A DNA stretch of 64,000 bases from Clostridium sp. C2-6-12. GTDB lineage: Bacteria; Bacillota; Clostridia; Clostridiales; Clostridiaceae. Shown in pieces: positions 1-8,575 of the stretch (positions within the stretch are counted from its first letter, which is position 1; every line of letters begins with the position of its first letter). The position numbers and the translations under genes are program-made. Below the pieces are notes generated by a model. That model ran no database searches and was not told the DNA's origin. It saw only the letters and a program-made list of their open reading frames with translations. The stretch is taken from the NCBI RefSeq assembly GCF_009928485.1, contig NZ_JAABNP010000003.1:1-64000 (forward strand), written 5' to 3'.

Positions 1-189
1 CATTATTCAATTTTCAAAGAACATAATTTTTATTAATTACTACGTCAAATCTACAGTTGATGCAGAACAGCTACTGGTTCTTTTATGCAGAAATGTTGTG
101 AATTTCAGACTAGTTGCTATTATATTAGGTGAATAGTTCCATATCAAACCACATTCCATATTATGGTATGGCTAATTTTTTTTAATGAG

Positions 190-270
190 AAAGTTCCTTA
201 TTGCAGCATAGCTGCTCTTTTCTATAGTGGAAAGATCCGTATTGCAGCATAGCTGCTCTTTTTTATAGTG
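190..270. repeat. Tandem pair of a 40-bp dispersed repeat
   Basis: Two near-identical 40-bp units lie head to tail, at 190-229 and 231-270, differing at only a few positions. Each contains GCAGCATAGCTGC, which is nearly self-complementary. Related units lie in the opposite orientation at 55523-55562 and 55587-55625, so this is a dispersed family rather than a local duplication. The pair sits just past, and slightly overlapping, the 3' end of the ABC permease gene ending at 263. Function is unknown. Confidence 0.75.
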
Positions 271-1219
271 CATGTCTTCTTATTTTATATTTATTAATTA
301 TAAAGGCTGAAATTATCATTAAGAAAGAAACTACAATCACAATTCCTATATCTGAATAACTGATACCCTTTCCATTTTCTAATGCTATTGTAAAATTTAA
401 AATATGTCTTTGAGGCATTATATTTCCGATTAGGTTTATGATCCAGTTATTAGATATAGTGAAGAAGCTTCCTGCAAGTAAGGTTGTTATTATATTTATC
501 ATATTTCCAAGCATAGTAGCACTTTCTTCGTTTCTTGTAACTGAAGACATTAACAATCCAAAGGCTGAGCCTAAAAATGATAAAATCATTATAATAAATG
601 CTAATTCTAAGGCTGTTACACTTGTATTTAAATTGAGTACCTCTTTTGATAGAACTGTGATTATTCCTGTTGGAATAAGAACCATTAAAAATACTGATGC
701 AAAATGGCTAAATACATATTGTTCATAGGATATATTTGCACTTATTACTCTTTTTGCTATACCTTTTTGATCATCAAAAAAGAATTTATAAAGCATTACT
801 CCAAGTATTATTACAAACATGGTTATATATCCAACTATGTTTGCAGCTACCCCTCTTTTTTCTCCATCTTCAAGTGCTACCTTTTCTCCATTTGCTATTC
901 TTTCTAATTTATTTTTAAATTCCTCATCTTTAATTGTTTGTACAACTGCTTTTCCATTTTCAAAATATATTACAGCTTCATATTTATTTTTTACTAAATC
1001 TGAAAGGGGCACTTTATTTTCAAGTTTTACAATATTAATTTCATCACTATTAAAATTAATATCATTACCTCCTACTACACCAATATTAGCTTTAACCATA
1101 AAGCTGCTTGAAAAATATATTGCAGCTGCTATAACTACAGGCGTTATCAATACTGGCATCATTAAATAACCTTTATTATTTACCATTCTATATAAAATTC
1201 CTTTTATAACATTTATCAT
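263..1219 (-). CDS. ABC-2 type transporter permease, 318 aa
   Basis: Last gene of a three-gene ABC exporter operon (ATPase, permease, permease). The protein has one N-terminal membrane segment (about residues 18-40), a soluble extracellular stretch to about 125, then several C-terminal membrane segments, as in ABC2_membrane_3 permeases of drug, lantibiotic or lipid exporters. The start is supported by AAAGGAGA eight bases upstream of the ATG. It begins about 55 bases after the preceding permease. The substrate cannot be told. The stop codon lies inside the 3' repeat unit. Confidence 0.85.
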   Translation of the reverse strand: MINVIKGILYRMVNNKGYLMMPVLITPVVIAAAIYFSSSFMVKANIGVVGGNDINFNSDEINIVKLENKVPLSDLVKNKYEAVIYFENGKAVVQTIKDEEFKNKLERIANGEKVALEDGEKRGVAANIVGYITMFVIILGVMLYKFFFDDQKGIAKRVISANISYEQYVFSHFASVFLMVLIPTGIITVLSKEVLNLNTSVTALELAFIIMILSFLGSAFGLLMSSVTRNEESATMLGNMINIITTLLAGSFFTISNNWIINLIGNIMPQRHILNFTIALENGKGISYSDIGIVIVVSFLMIISAFIINKYKIRRHAL

Positions 1220-1273
1220 TTTTATTTCTCCTTTCCACTGAGCTCCAATTCTATTTGGTGAAAGTCACCAAAC

Positions 1274-2017
1274 TTATATATAATCTTCAGGTTTATAATT
1301 AAAATGCATAATAGTCAATGCTGCTAATGATAATAAAAGCACTCCCACAACTATAGCATTATAATTTTGAAAATTATTATCATATATTACGCTAAAGGAT
1401 AAATCTAATATCCACTTTATTGGACATAAATTAGCTATGGTACTTACTGTTTTTCCTAAATTATCTACTGGAAAGAACATTCCTGAAATAAAGGCTAATA
1501 AGCTTCCTATATTAGAAAGAATCGTATTAGTTAATTCTTCAGTTTTTATAATCACGCAAGCTGCTCCTCCAATTGTCACTGATAGAAATAAGAATGCCAT
1601 AAATAATCCAAGGACATATATAAAATTCTCTCCACCGAAATTTACTATTTTTAAATAATTCATTAAAGCCATATTTATAGAAAAGCTTATTCCCATAAAA
1701 AGATAAGAGCTAATTATTTTTGACATATAAATTGTGATCTTTGATATTGGTGCATAAGCTATTCTTACATTTCCCTGTCTTAACTTCTTTTCCATGAATG
1801 TATTTGGAGTTATAGTTAATGAACCAATTATTAAATATATCATCATAGTTACTCCATAATAATCATAAGCTGTAATTCCCTCACTACCATAAAGGCTTGA
1901 AAAAATAAATCCAAATAATCCAATTAAAAGCCATGGATAAACTGTACATACTGTTACAACAACTGGGGTTGTAGCTAGATTTCTAAAATCTTGTTTTATA
2001 AGAGTCCATAATACCAT
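1274..2017 (-). CDS. ABC-2 type transporter permease, 247 aa
   Basis: Second gene of the exporter operon, a six-helix ABC-2 permease that probably pairs with the next permease and the upstream ATPase. I chose the ATG at 2017 because AGGGG lies eight bases before it. A GTG three codons upstream (2026) is in frame but too close to that site. The gene starts a few bases after the ATPase stop, suggesting translational coupling. Hydrophobic segments run from about residue 20 to the C-terminus, with the usual amphipathic start. Substrate unknown. Confidence 0.85.
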   Translation of the reverse strand: MVLWTLIKQDFRNLATTPVVVTVCTVYPWLLIGLFGFIFSSLYGSEGITAYDYYGVTMMIYLIIGSLTITPNTFMEKKLRQGNVRIAYAPISKITIYMSKIISSYLFMGISFSINMALMNYLKIVNFGGENFIYVLGLFMAFLFLSVTIGGAACVIIKTEELTNTILSNIGSLLAFISGMFFPVDNLGKTVSTIANLCPIKWILDLSFSVIYDNNFQNYNAIVVGVLLLSLAALTIMHFNYKPEDYI

Positions 2018-2028
2018 TTTCTTCACCC

Positions 2029-2973
2029 CTAATCTCTTAATTTCCTTCCAGTTAACTTAAGGAAGACCATTTCTAAATTTCCTTCTTCACTAGTCATATG
2101 ACTTATTTTTATATTTCTATCAACCAAGCTTAAAATTATCTTATCTAAATTTTCTATTTCCTTAATTGTTGTTACACTTAAACAATTTTCATTAAGATCT
2201 ACCTTTTGTATTCCTTCTATATCGTATAAAAAGTCATATTTAAGTTCCTGGCTCTTTGAAATATCTAATGATATTTTATATACTCTTGTATTCTTATAGC
2301 TTTCCATAAGCTGTGGTATTGTCCCCTCAGCTATTTTAGTTCCTTTGTCCATTATCACTACTCTATCAGCTATTTCTTCAACTTCCTCCATATAATGAGT
2401 TGTATAAATTATAGTTGTTCCATTTTCTCTTAATTTCTTAATTGACTCTAAAATATGATTTCTTGATTGTGGATCAATACCTACAGTTGGTTCATCAAGT
2501 ATTAGTATCTTAGGCTTATGAGCAATGGCACATGCAATATTAAGCCTTCTCTTCATTCCTCCTGAAAAAGTTATTGGTTTACTATCTTTTTTATCTTCTA
2601 GTCCCACCATTTTTAATGCTTCCATTACAGCATTTTTTAGATTTTTCCCACTCAAACCATATAAAGATGTAAAAAATTCAACATTTTTATATGCTGGTAT
2701 TTCTTCAAATATGGCAAGCTCCTGTGGCACAATTCCTAGTTGTTGTTTTATCCATTTAGCATTATCCTTCATATCTCTGTCAAAAAACTTAACTTCGCCT
2801 TCATCATGCTTTAATATAGTTGAAAGAATATTTATAGTAGTACTTTTACCTGCACCATTAGGTCCTAAAAATCCTAATATTTCTCCTTCGTATAAATTAA
2901 AATTCAAGCCATTAACTGCTGTGTTTTCCTTATAATATTTTTTTAAATCTTTTACTTCTAATATTGATTTCAT
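2029..2973 (-). CDS. ABC transporter ATP-binding protein (DrrA/CcmA-like), 314 aa
   Basis: Cytoplasmic ATPase powering the two downstream ABC-2 permeases. Visible motifs are Walker A GPNGAGKS (residues 37-44), signature FSGGMKRR, Walker B ILILDEPTVGID and the H-loop histidine in YTTHYMEE. The C-terminal 80 residues form the extension typical of DrrA/CcmA-type export ATPases. The start has GAGGTGA upstream. A dyad AGGACTA-N10-TAGTCCT lies directly upstream of the ribosome-binding site and may be an operator. The operon is ATPase, permease, permease. Confidence 0.93.
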   Translation of the reverse strand: MKSILEVKDLKKYYKENTAVNGLNFNLYEGEILGFLGPNGAGKSTTINILSTILKHDEGEVKFFDRDMKDNAKWIKQQLGIVPQELAIFEEIPAYKNVEFFTSLYGLSGKNLKNAVMEALKMVGLEDKKDSKPITFSGGMKRRLNIACAIAHKPKILILDEPTVGIDPQSRNHILESIKKLRENGTTIIYTTHYMEEVEEIADRVVIMDKGTKIAEGTIPQLMESYKNTRVYKISLDISKSQELKYDFLYDIEGIQKVDLNENCLSVTTIKEIENLDKIILSLVDRNIKISHMTSEEGNLEMVFLKLTGRKLRD

Positions 2974-2985
2974 TAACTATCACCT

Positions 2986-3045
2986 CAAGGACTATAATAC
3001 TCTCTAGTCCTATGTTGTGTAATCAACCGAAAGGTTGATTTATTT
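2986..3045 (-). promoter_or_regulatory. Upstream region of the ABC-2 operon with two dyads
   Basis: Two inverted repeats lie just upstream of the ATPase start: AGGACTA-N10-TAGTCCT near 2988-3011, and AATCAACC-GAAA-GGTTGATT near 3021-3040. Either could be an operator. The adjacent MerR regulator is a natural candidate to bind here, but the promoter could not be placed with confidence. Confidence 0.4.
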
Positions 3046-3090
3046 ATATATGGCTATACAAAACTAATAAATAAATCATATACGGAAAAC

Positions 3091-3120
3091 AGGCCATTCA
3101 ATTTCAAAATTGAACGGCCT
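3091..3120 (-). terminator. Intrinsic terminator-like hairpin after merR-type gene
   Basis: Arms AGGCC.TTCAATTT and AAATTGAA.GGCCT pair with one mismatch and a very short loop. On the minus strand the stem is followed by a weak T-rich stretch. It lies about 95 bases after the MerR gene stop and separates it from the ABC-2 operon. Confidence 0.55.
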
Positions 3121-3214
3121 ATAATATATACATATCCATAGATTTAATTCTTCATCTATTTAAATCCACAATAAAAATTATTCATTTTAATTTCATTCTT
3201 AATAATCGTTAATA

Positions 3215-4003
3215 TTATTTAATAGGATAAAAGACATCTATTTTAAACTTTCCATTATCATAATTCATACAGTACTGTTCTAAAGGTTCACCATTAGTTT
3301 CATAGTTATTTAGCTGCATCCAATTTATTATCATAGCATGAGTATCGCCTTTTTCTCTTATAGAATCTGAAGATGCTGTAATATACCTTCCTTCAGGTAT
3401 ATAATTAAATTTAACTTTACTTTCTTTCCTTTTCTCCACTGGTATAGACACTTCTATATCTGCATTGTCAGAATCACAGTCTAAGTCATAATATTTTATT
3501 ATGTGCCCACCCATTATTTTTAATCCATACTTATTTATTTCTTCATATAATAATCCAATTACCTCTCCCACATTTTTAATATTTATTTTTGCTCTTTTAC
3601 TTATTACACTTATTTCATCTTTCATAACAATATTAATATTACTTTCATCCCATATGTTCTTTTTGTTTTTTGATCTATCTTCTTTTAATAGATTTTCTAA
3701 ATTATCTTTCATATGGGCTAATTTTTGAATTTCCTCTTCAATATATGTTAATCTTTTTTCAATTGTTTCTTTAAAATTATCCTTATTATTATTCAATATA
3801 ATTTCTTTAATTTCCTCAAGTGCCAAACCTGATTCCTTCAGTTTTATAATGTATTTAGCACTGCTAATTTGCTCTTTTTCATAATATCTATAATTATTTT
3901 CTTCACTAACGAAGCTTGGCTTTAAAAGCCCAATTTCATCATAATGCCTAAGTGTCCTAGTAGAAACTTTTAATATAAGGGAAAATTGGCCAATTGAATA
4001 CAT
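3215..4003 (-). CDS. MerR family transcriptional regulator with effector-binding domain, 262 aa
   Basis: The N-terminal MerR winged helix begins MYSIGQFSLILKV and includes the HYDEIGLLKP and NNYRYY segments. A coiled coil spans about residues 80-115. The C-terminal half resembles the GyrI/BmrR-type effector-binding domain of multidrug-sensing MerR proteins. The start at 4003 has GGAGG ten bases upstream; this site lies over the end of the creatininase gene, so the two are translationally coupled. The pair is preceded by a promoter with a 19-bp spacer (4879-4909), the geometry MerR proteins act on, which suggests autoregulation. The ligand is unknown. Confidence 0.88.
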   Translation of the reverse strand: MYSIGQFSLILKVSTRTLRHYDEIGLLKPSFVSEENNYRYYEKEQISSAKYIIKLKESGLALEEIKEIILNNNKDNFKETIEKRLTYIEEEIQKLAHMKDNLENLLKEDRSKNKKNIWDESNINIVMKDEISVISKRAKINIKNVGEVIGLLYEEINKYGLKIMGGHIIKYYDLDCDSDNADIEVSIPVEKRKESKVKFNYIPEGRYITASSDSIREKGDTHAMIINWMQLNNYETNGEPLEQYCMNYDNGKFKIDVFYPIK

Positions 4004-4008
4004 ACTCG

Positions 4009-4842
4009 TTACCTCCACTCAATTTGATTCATGACTGATTTCATTCTTGAAGATATTTCTGGAATAATTCCATCTTGTAAAAACTTCAATATAATATTAC
4101 TAGTTTGAGTAATCATATCCTCAAATTGTTTTTCTCCAAATTCAGCGGTAGACTTTCCTGGTGAACCGATATATCCTTCAGTTATACCTGCTTCTCTAAA
4201 GCATTTACCACCAGACCTTATAAATTTTTTCATATCTAAATAGACAGGTTCTAATTCATTATAGCAATCTCCAACCAGCTCTGGATGTTTATATAACATA
4301 AATGATGTTTCTCTTATATCAGCATGAATTTCCTCATGAGAGTCTGTTTCATTTTGTATATTTTCTTTATTATTTTCCTCTGAATAAATAATACGACTAG
4401 CAACTTCTAAAAGCTGAACATTAAACTTCTCTAAAAGATATTCTCTTGCATTTTCAATAGCTTTAACATGTCCTAGATCTAAATGATGATTGATAATTAT
4501 AATTTTATTAATTCCACTTCTACCTAAAGATTCTCCAAAGTCAATCAATAAATTTTCAACTGTTTTACTTCTGTAAAACATAGTTCCTGGAAAATTCATT
4601 GCATTTTCATTATAACCTATTGGAAATGGTGGATGTATAATATAATTAAATTTACTTTCCTTTTCCTCAAGATAATTAACTACTTCTAACAGGCAATCCT
4701 TAGCCGCAATAAAATCAGTACCCAAAGGTAAATGTGGTCCATGCTCCTCAATGGGACTTAAGGCTAACATTACTACTGTTATCTCTTTATCTAATTTATC
4801 AAATTCCTTCCAAGTCATTTCTTCCATCTTTTTAATACACAT
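4009..4842 (-). CDS. Creatininase family protein, 277 aa
   Basis: Metal-dependent amidohydrolase of the creatininase/MftE type. The sequence shows the metal-binding EEHGPHLPLGTD segment near residues 32-43 (E33, H34, H37, D43 are candidate ligands), the central INHHLDLGH segment and a later HADIRETS segment matching the family's third ligand region. The usual NGHGGN signature is altered here to NHHLDLG, so the substrate may differ. The start has AAAGGA upstream. It is co-transcribed with, and four-plus bases from, the MerR start. Its reaction cannot be assigned from sequence. Confidence 0.8.
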   Translation of the reverse strand: MCIKKMEEMTWKEFDKLDKEITVVMLALSPIEEHGPHLPLGTDFIAAKDCLLEVVNYLEEKESKFNYIIHPPFPIGYNENAMNFPGTMFYRSKTVENLLIDFGESLGRSGINKIIIINHHLDLGHVKAIENAREYLLEKFNVQLLEVASRIIYSEENNKENIQNETDSHEEIHADIRETSFMLYKHPELVGDCYNELEPVYLDMKKFIRSGGKCFREAGITEGYIGSPGKSTAEFGEKQFEDMITQTSNIILKFLQDGIIPEISSRMKSVMNQIEWR

Positions 4843-4878
4843 AAAATCATCCTTTCTATTAACTATTAGATGATTTTT

Positions 4879-4909
4879 AGTATATTGTTTTACCCTACGT
4901 TAAAGTCAA
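4879..4909 (-). promoter_or_regulatory. MerR-type promoter (19-bp spacer)
   Basis: TTGACT (4904-4909) and TATACT (4879-4884) are separated by 19 bp. MerR-family activators act on such over-long spacers by twisting DNA. The spacer holds TTAACGTAGGGTAA, which resembles MerR-family operators. It would drive the creatininase-merR pair and lies within a few bases of the end of the upstream permease gene. Confidence 0.7.
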
Positions 4910-4916
4910 CAATTTT

Positions 4917-7127
4917 CTAATCTCTATTTTTTAGAGCTTCACTTAAAGATATTATATTAATATGTTTTTTCAACATTATATTGCTTACAAAATAAGAAAC
5001 TCCCATTAAAATTATTATAAAGCAATAATCTTTGAGCTCTAACACAATTGAAAAATATGCCTGAACATTAGCTATTAAACTTGGATAAATTCCTTTTACT
5101 ATTTTTAATGATACAGGTATTGAAATAACTGCTGAAAATATTACAGTATATAAAGAACTGCCCAAATATAATTTATTTATTTCTCTTTGATTATAGCCAA
5201 ATATTTTAACTAAAGAAATGCTTTGAATACTTTTATCTATCATTAATTTCAAAAGTAAATACATGCTTATTACAAAAAGTATGCTTGAAAGTCCTATAAG
5301 AATCACAATAATGGGCAACAACATAGAAGTTAAACTTTCTGCTGATTTTATTATGTTATTAGATGAGGTTTCTGAAAATATATAATCATCATCAATATCT
5401 AACTTTTTCTTGGACAAATATCCATTAAAATATGATTTATCTTCCTTTAATAATTTATTCATTTGAGTTCTATTCATAAATATATTAAGACCTGATTTAT
5501 AATTTACAATTCCTTTTACCTTTAAATTAAATATCTTATTTTCACTTTTATCTTTTAAAGTTATACTATCTCCTGTTTTTATACCAAATTTATTTTTTAC
5601 ACTTTCCGATATATACACCCCTGAATCATCTTCACTTATACTAAAAGGATAAAATTTAGATTTTTCATTAATTCCTTGAAGAGTTACATCCATATCCAAT
5701 CCTAAATCTTTAAAGTATACAGCTAACCCTTTAAAAGTACACTTTTCAAGTCCATCATTTTCAGTAATTTCAATTGGAACCTTTAAAGTATACATATAAT
5801 TATAAGTTATTTCTTCCTTAACATTTTTTACATATCCATTAATTGCTGAATTTGAGGAAACTCCAAAGACCAATAAAAAAGTTGCCATAAATATTCCTGA
5901 AAATAAAATAACATTACCTCTAATTTCTCGTAAAAATTCTCTTAATCTAAATTTTGTTATAAAGCCAAAATGATTTATCTTAATTTTGTTTAATTTGCTT
6001 GATTTCTTTTCTCTTCTCAGTAATTGAAGGGGTGTGCTGTTTAGCTTCCTAGAAATTATAAAATAATTAATGATTAATACTATTAATATAGGAATAATTA
6101 TACCTGCAAAAATCAAATATGGTGGATATATTCTTTCAGCATTAGGTAGTGAATAAGCACTTGAAGTTGCATTTCCTATAGAATCCTCTATGATAAAACC
6201 TATGCCTGTTCCAATAATTGCTCCAGCACTGACAATAATTACTGGTAACATCATAAAATGCATCAGAATTTCATTCTTTACATATCCTAAAGAATATAAA
6301 GCCCCAATTATTGGACTTTCCTTATCTATGGAATTAATTAAAGACATTGAAATCATAAAGCCTATCATAATGCATAAAACAAAGCCAATTATTATAGATA
6401 TATTTTTGTTAGTTTTGCTGTCATCTATATAACCTATAGCTCTTGTATTATCAGATATCTTAGTGAATTGAGTTACAACAGCATTTTTTGAAACAATATT
6501 TTCTATCTTATCAGCTGAAACTCCATTTAATTTAAATACATAGGAATAAGACTTATTCTTTAGATCTCTAAAATCCTCTTCACTTACAAAACCAATACCA
6601 AAATTCTTTGGATTTGGCACCACGTCAGAAAGTTTTTGAATAACATAGGTATAATCTGGTGCGGCTCCATATCCTACAATATTAAATTTCTTATTTTGAA
6701 TTTTTAAATTAATATTAACATTATATTTATTTGCTTCTCCAAAATGACTGTCTAAAATAATATCATTATCTTTGTTTAATTTTTCTCCTTTTGTTATTGA
6801 TAATTTATTTATGTTTTTCCTATCATTAAATATTCTTATAGTTTGATTTTCATAAAGTTTATAATCAACATAAAAATTTTCTTCAATGTTAACTCCTAAA
6901 TCTTTTATTTTTTCTAAAGTAATATTATTTAAAGGCTCATTAACATAAAATTCTCCATCTTCCCGATTATTTTCCAATGCAGCTTTTTCTCCTGTATATA
7001 TAATTGTATCTGCTGAATCTGAAAATCCTACTATTGCCATAGAACTTATTAATACTAATACTATTAATCCTAAATATCTGCCTATATTTTCAGTAAATTC
7101 TCTTATTATTCTTTTATTTAACACCAT
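4917..7127 (-). CDS. ABC transporter permease, FtsX/MacB type, 736 aa
   Basis: Last gene of a MacAB-like exporter operon. The protein has an N-terminal membrane segment, a large extracytoplasmic domain (about residues 40-240), three membrane segments, a linker near LRREKKSS, a second N-terminal-like membrane segment and extracytoplasmic domain, and three C-terminal membrane segments. This is the duplicated FtsX layout of long Firmicute permeases. The start at 7127 follows AAAGGGGTG; an upstream in-frame ATG (7148) overlaps that site. The substrate is unknown; such systems export peptides or sense envelope stress. Confidence 0.88.
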   Translation of the reverse strand: MVLNKRIIREFTENIGRYLGLIVLVLISSMAIVGFSDSADTIIYTGEKAALENNREDGEFYVNEPLNNITLEKIKDLGVNIEENFYVDYKLYENQTIRIFNDRKNINKLSITKGEKLNKDNDIILDSHFGEANKYNVNINLKIQNKKFNIVGYGAAPDYTYVIQKLSDVVPNPKNFGIGFVSEEDFRDLKNKSYSYVFKLNGVSADKIENIVSKNAVVTQFTKISDNTRAIGYIDDSKTNKNISIIIGFVLCIMIGFMISMSLINSIDKESPIIGALYSLGYVKNEILMHFMMLPVIIVSAGAIIGTGIGFIIEDSIGNATSSAYSLPNAERIYPPYLIFAGIIIPILIVLIINYFIISRKLNSTPLQLLRREKKSSKLNKIKINHFGFITKFRLREFLREIRGNVILFSGIFMATFLLVFGVSSNSAINGYVKNVKEEITYNYMYTLKVPIEITENDGLEKCTFKGLAVYFKDLGLDMDVTLQGINEKSKFYPFSISEDDSGVYISESVKNKFGIKTGDSITLKDKSENKIFNLKVKGIVNYKSGLNIFMNRTQMNKLLKEDKSYFNGYLSKKKLDIDDDYIFSETSSNNIIKSAESLTSMLLPIIVILIGLSSILFVISMYLLLKLMIDKSIQSISLVKIFGYNQREINKLYLGSSLYTVIFSAVISIPVSLKIVKGIYPSLIANVQAYFSIVLELKDYCFIIILMGVSYFVSNIMLKKHINIISLSEALKNRD

Positions 7128-7169
7128 GTCACTCACCCCTTTCATCATATATAATTCTGTTGATATTTT

Positions 7170-7676
7170 TTACACTACTATCTTATCGAAATTTATTATT
7201 TTTTTAACATTAAATATGGCAAGAATTAATAGAACCAAAGCAATATAAAAATCAGTAATAATTGGAAATACTTCTTCATTACTTCTCTTTCCGTTAAAAA
7301 GATGAAGACCTCCTGCCAAGCAAAAATATAAACCACCTGTCATTGCTGCTGCAAATCTGAATTCTGATAAATAAATTGATAATATCCCAACTAAGCCCAT
7401 ACTTATATTAGCAAGTCCAATTTCTCTCACAATAATAAAACTTTTTTCATCTTCAGCTTTAAATATTTCTTTTGCTGTAAACGAAGGCTTTATAACCTGC
7501 TTTAGCCCTGCTGTAAATAAGCGTAATCCTACTCCTGAAAAAACGAACCATTTAAACATTACTCCAATGGTTCCAATTCCTAATGTTAAAATAAAAACTT
7601 CAAAACCACTTCCAACTATAGGCAATAAAACAAAAAATATAATTATTGATATCTCATATAACCTGATTTTTTTCAT
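7170..7676 (-). CDS. Small multispanning membrane protein of unknown function, 168 aa
   Basis: I do not recognise this family. It has about four to five hydrophobic segments (near residues 7-30, 35-52, 80-100, 105-125 and 140-158) and no enzyme motif. It lies between the ATPase and the FtsX permease of the exporter operon with a strong AGGAGGTGA site, so it is probably an accessory subunit of that transporter. Confidence 0.7.
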   Translation of the reverse strand: MKKIRLYEISIIIFFVLLPIVGSGFEVFILTLGIGTIGVMFKWFVFSGVGLRLFTAGLKQVIKPSFTAKEIFKAEDEKSFIIVREIGLANISMGLVGILSIYLSEFRFAAAMTGGLYFCLAGGLHLFNGKRSNEEVFPIITDFYIALVLLILAIFNVKKIINFDKIVV

Positions 7677-7722
7677 TGCATTATCACCTCCTATAAGTAA
7701 ATGTTTTAATACAAATCTTTTT

Positions 7723-8421
7723 CTACCAAGTAATATCTCTAGCTTTCATTAATTTTTCATTGATATATTCTTTTTCTATCCTACCATCTCTTACTTTTAT
7801 TACTTTGTGAGACATATATTTTATTGCATCATTATGAGTTACTATTATCATTGTTGTTCCATATTTCTTATTTACTGCTTCTAATAATTCAAGTATTTCT
7901 TTAGAAGTGTTATAGTCCAAAGCTCCTGTAGGTTCATCGCAAAGTAGCAGTTTAGGATTTTTAATAAGCGCCCTTGCAATTGCTGTTCTTTGTTGCTGCC
8001 CTCCTGATAAATGCCTTGGAAATTTATCTTGATGCTCCCATAATCCCAATGTTTTTAATAGTTCATCTTTATCTAAGGGTTCTTTTGTAAGATACTCACA
8101 TACCTCTATATTTTCTTTAACTGTAAGATTAGGAACAAGGTTATAAAATTGAAATATAAAACCTAATTTATCTCTCCTATAGAAAGCTAAATCCTTAGAA
8201 TTTAATTTAGATATTACTATATCATCAACTACTACTTCACCTGAATCTATACTTTCCAAGCCACCTATAACATTCAATAAAGTTGACTTTCCAGATCCTG
8301 AAGGTCCTAAGATTGTACATATATTTTTTTCTTCTAAAGTAAAGCCTGCCCCCTTTAGCACCTGAACTTTACTTTCATCTTCTCCATATGCTTTTTTTGC
8401 ATCTATAACTTGTAGAAACAT
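7723..8421 (-). CDS. ABC transporter ATP-binding protein, MacB/LolD type, 232 aa
   Basis: Cytoplasmic ATPase for the FtsX permease two genes downstream. Walker A GPSGSGKST, signature LSGGQQQR, Walker B LLLCDEPTGALD and H-loop VTHND are all present. The ALDYNTS segment after Walker B is typical of the MacB/LolD/FtsE branch. AGGAGGAGA lies just upstream of the start. It follows the HlyD adaptor by about 150 bases. Confidence 0.92.
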   Translation of the reverse strand: MFLQVIDAKKAYGEDESKVQVLKGAGFTLEEKNICTILGPSGSGKSTLLNVIGGLESIDSGEVVVDDIVISKLNSKDLAFYRRDKLGFIFQFYNLVPNLTVKENIEVCEYLTKEPLDKDELLKTLGLWEHQDKFPRHLSGGQQQRTAIARALIKNPKLLLCDEPTGALDYNTSKEILELLEAVNKKYGTTMIIVTHNDAIKYMSHKVIKVRDGRIEKEYINEKLMKARDITW

Positions 8422-8575
8422 CTTTTCTCCTCCTTGTCTTAATACTTAATTAACTGACTTTTATAAATTAAGTTTTAATTGTTTTAACAGCTTTAGCTAT
8501 ATAAAAACTATCACCTAATTAATTGTTGAAGCACTACTTATAATGAACTACATTGTTTCTATAAAACCCATATTT

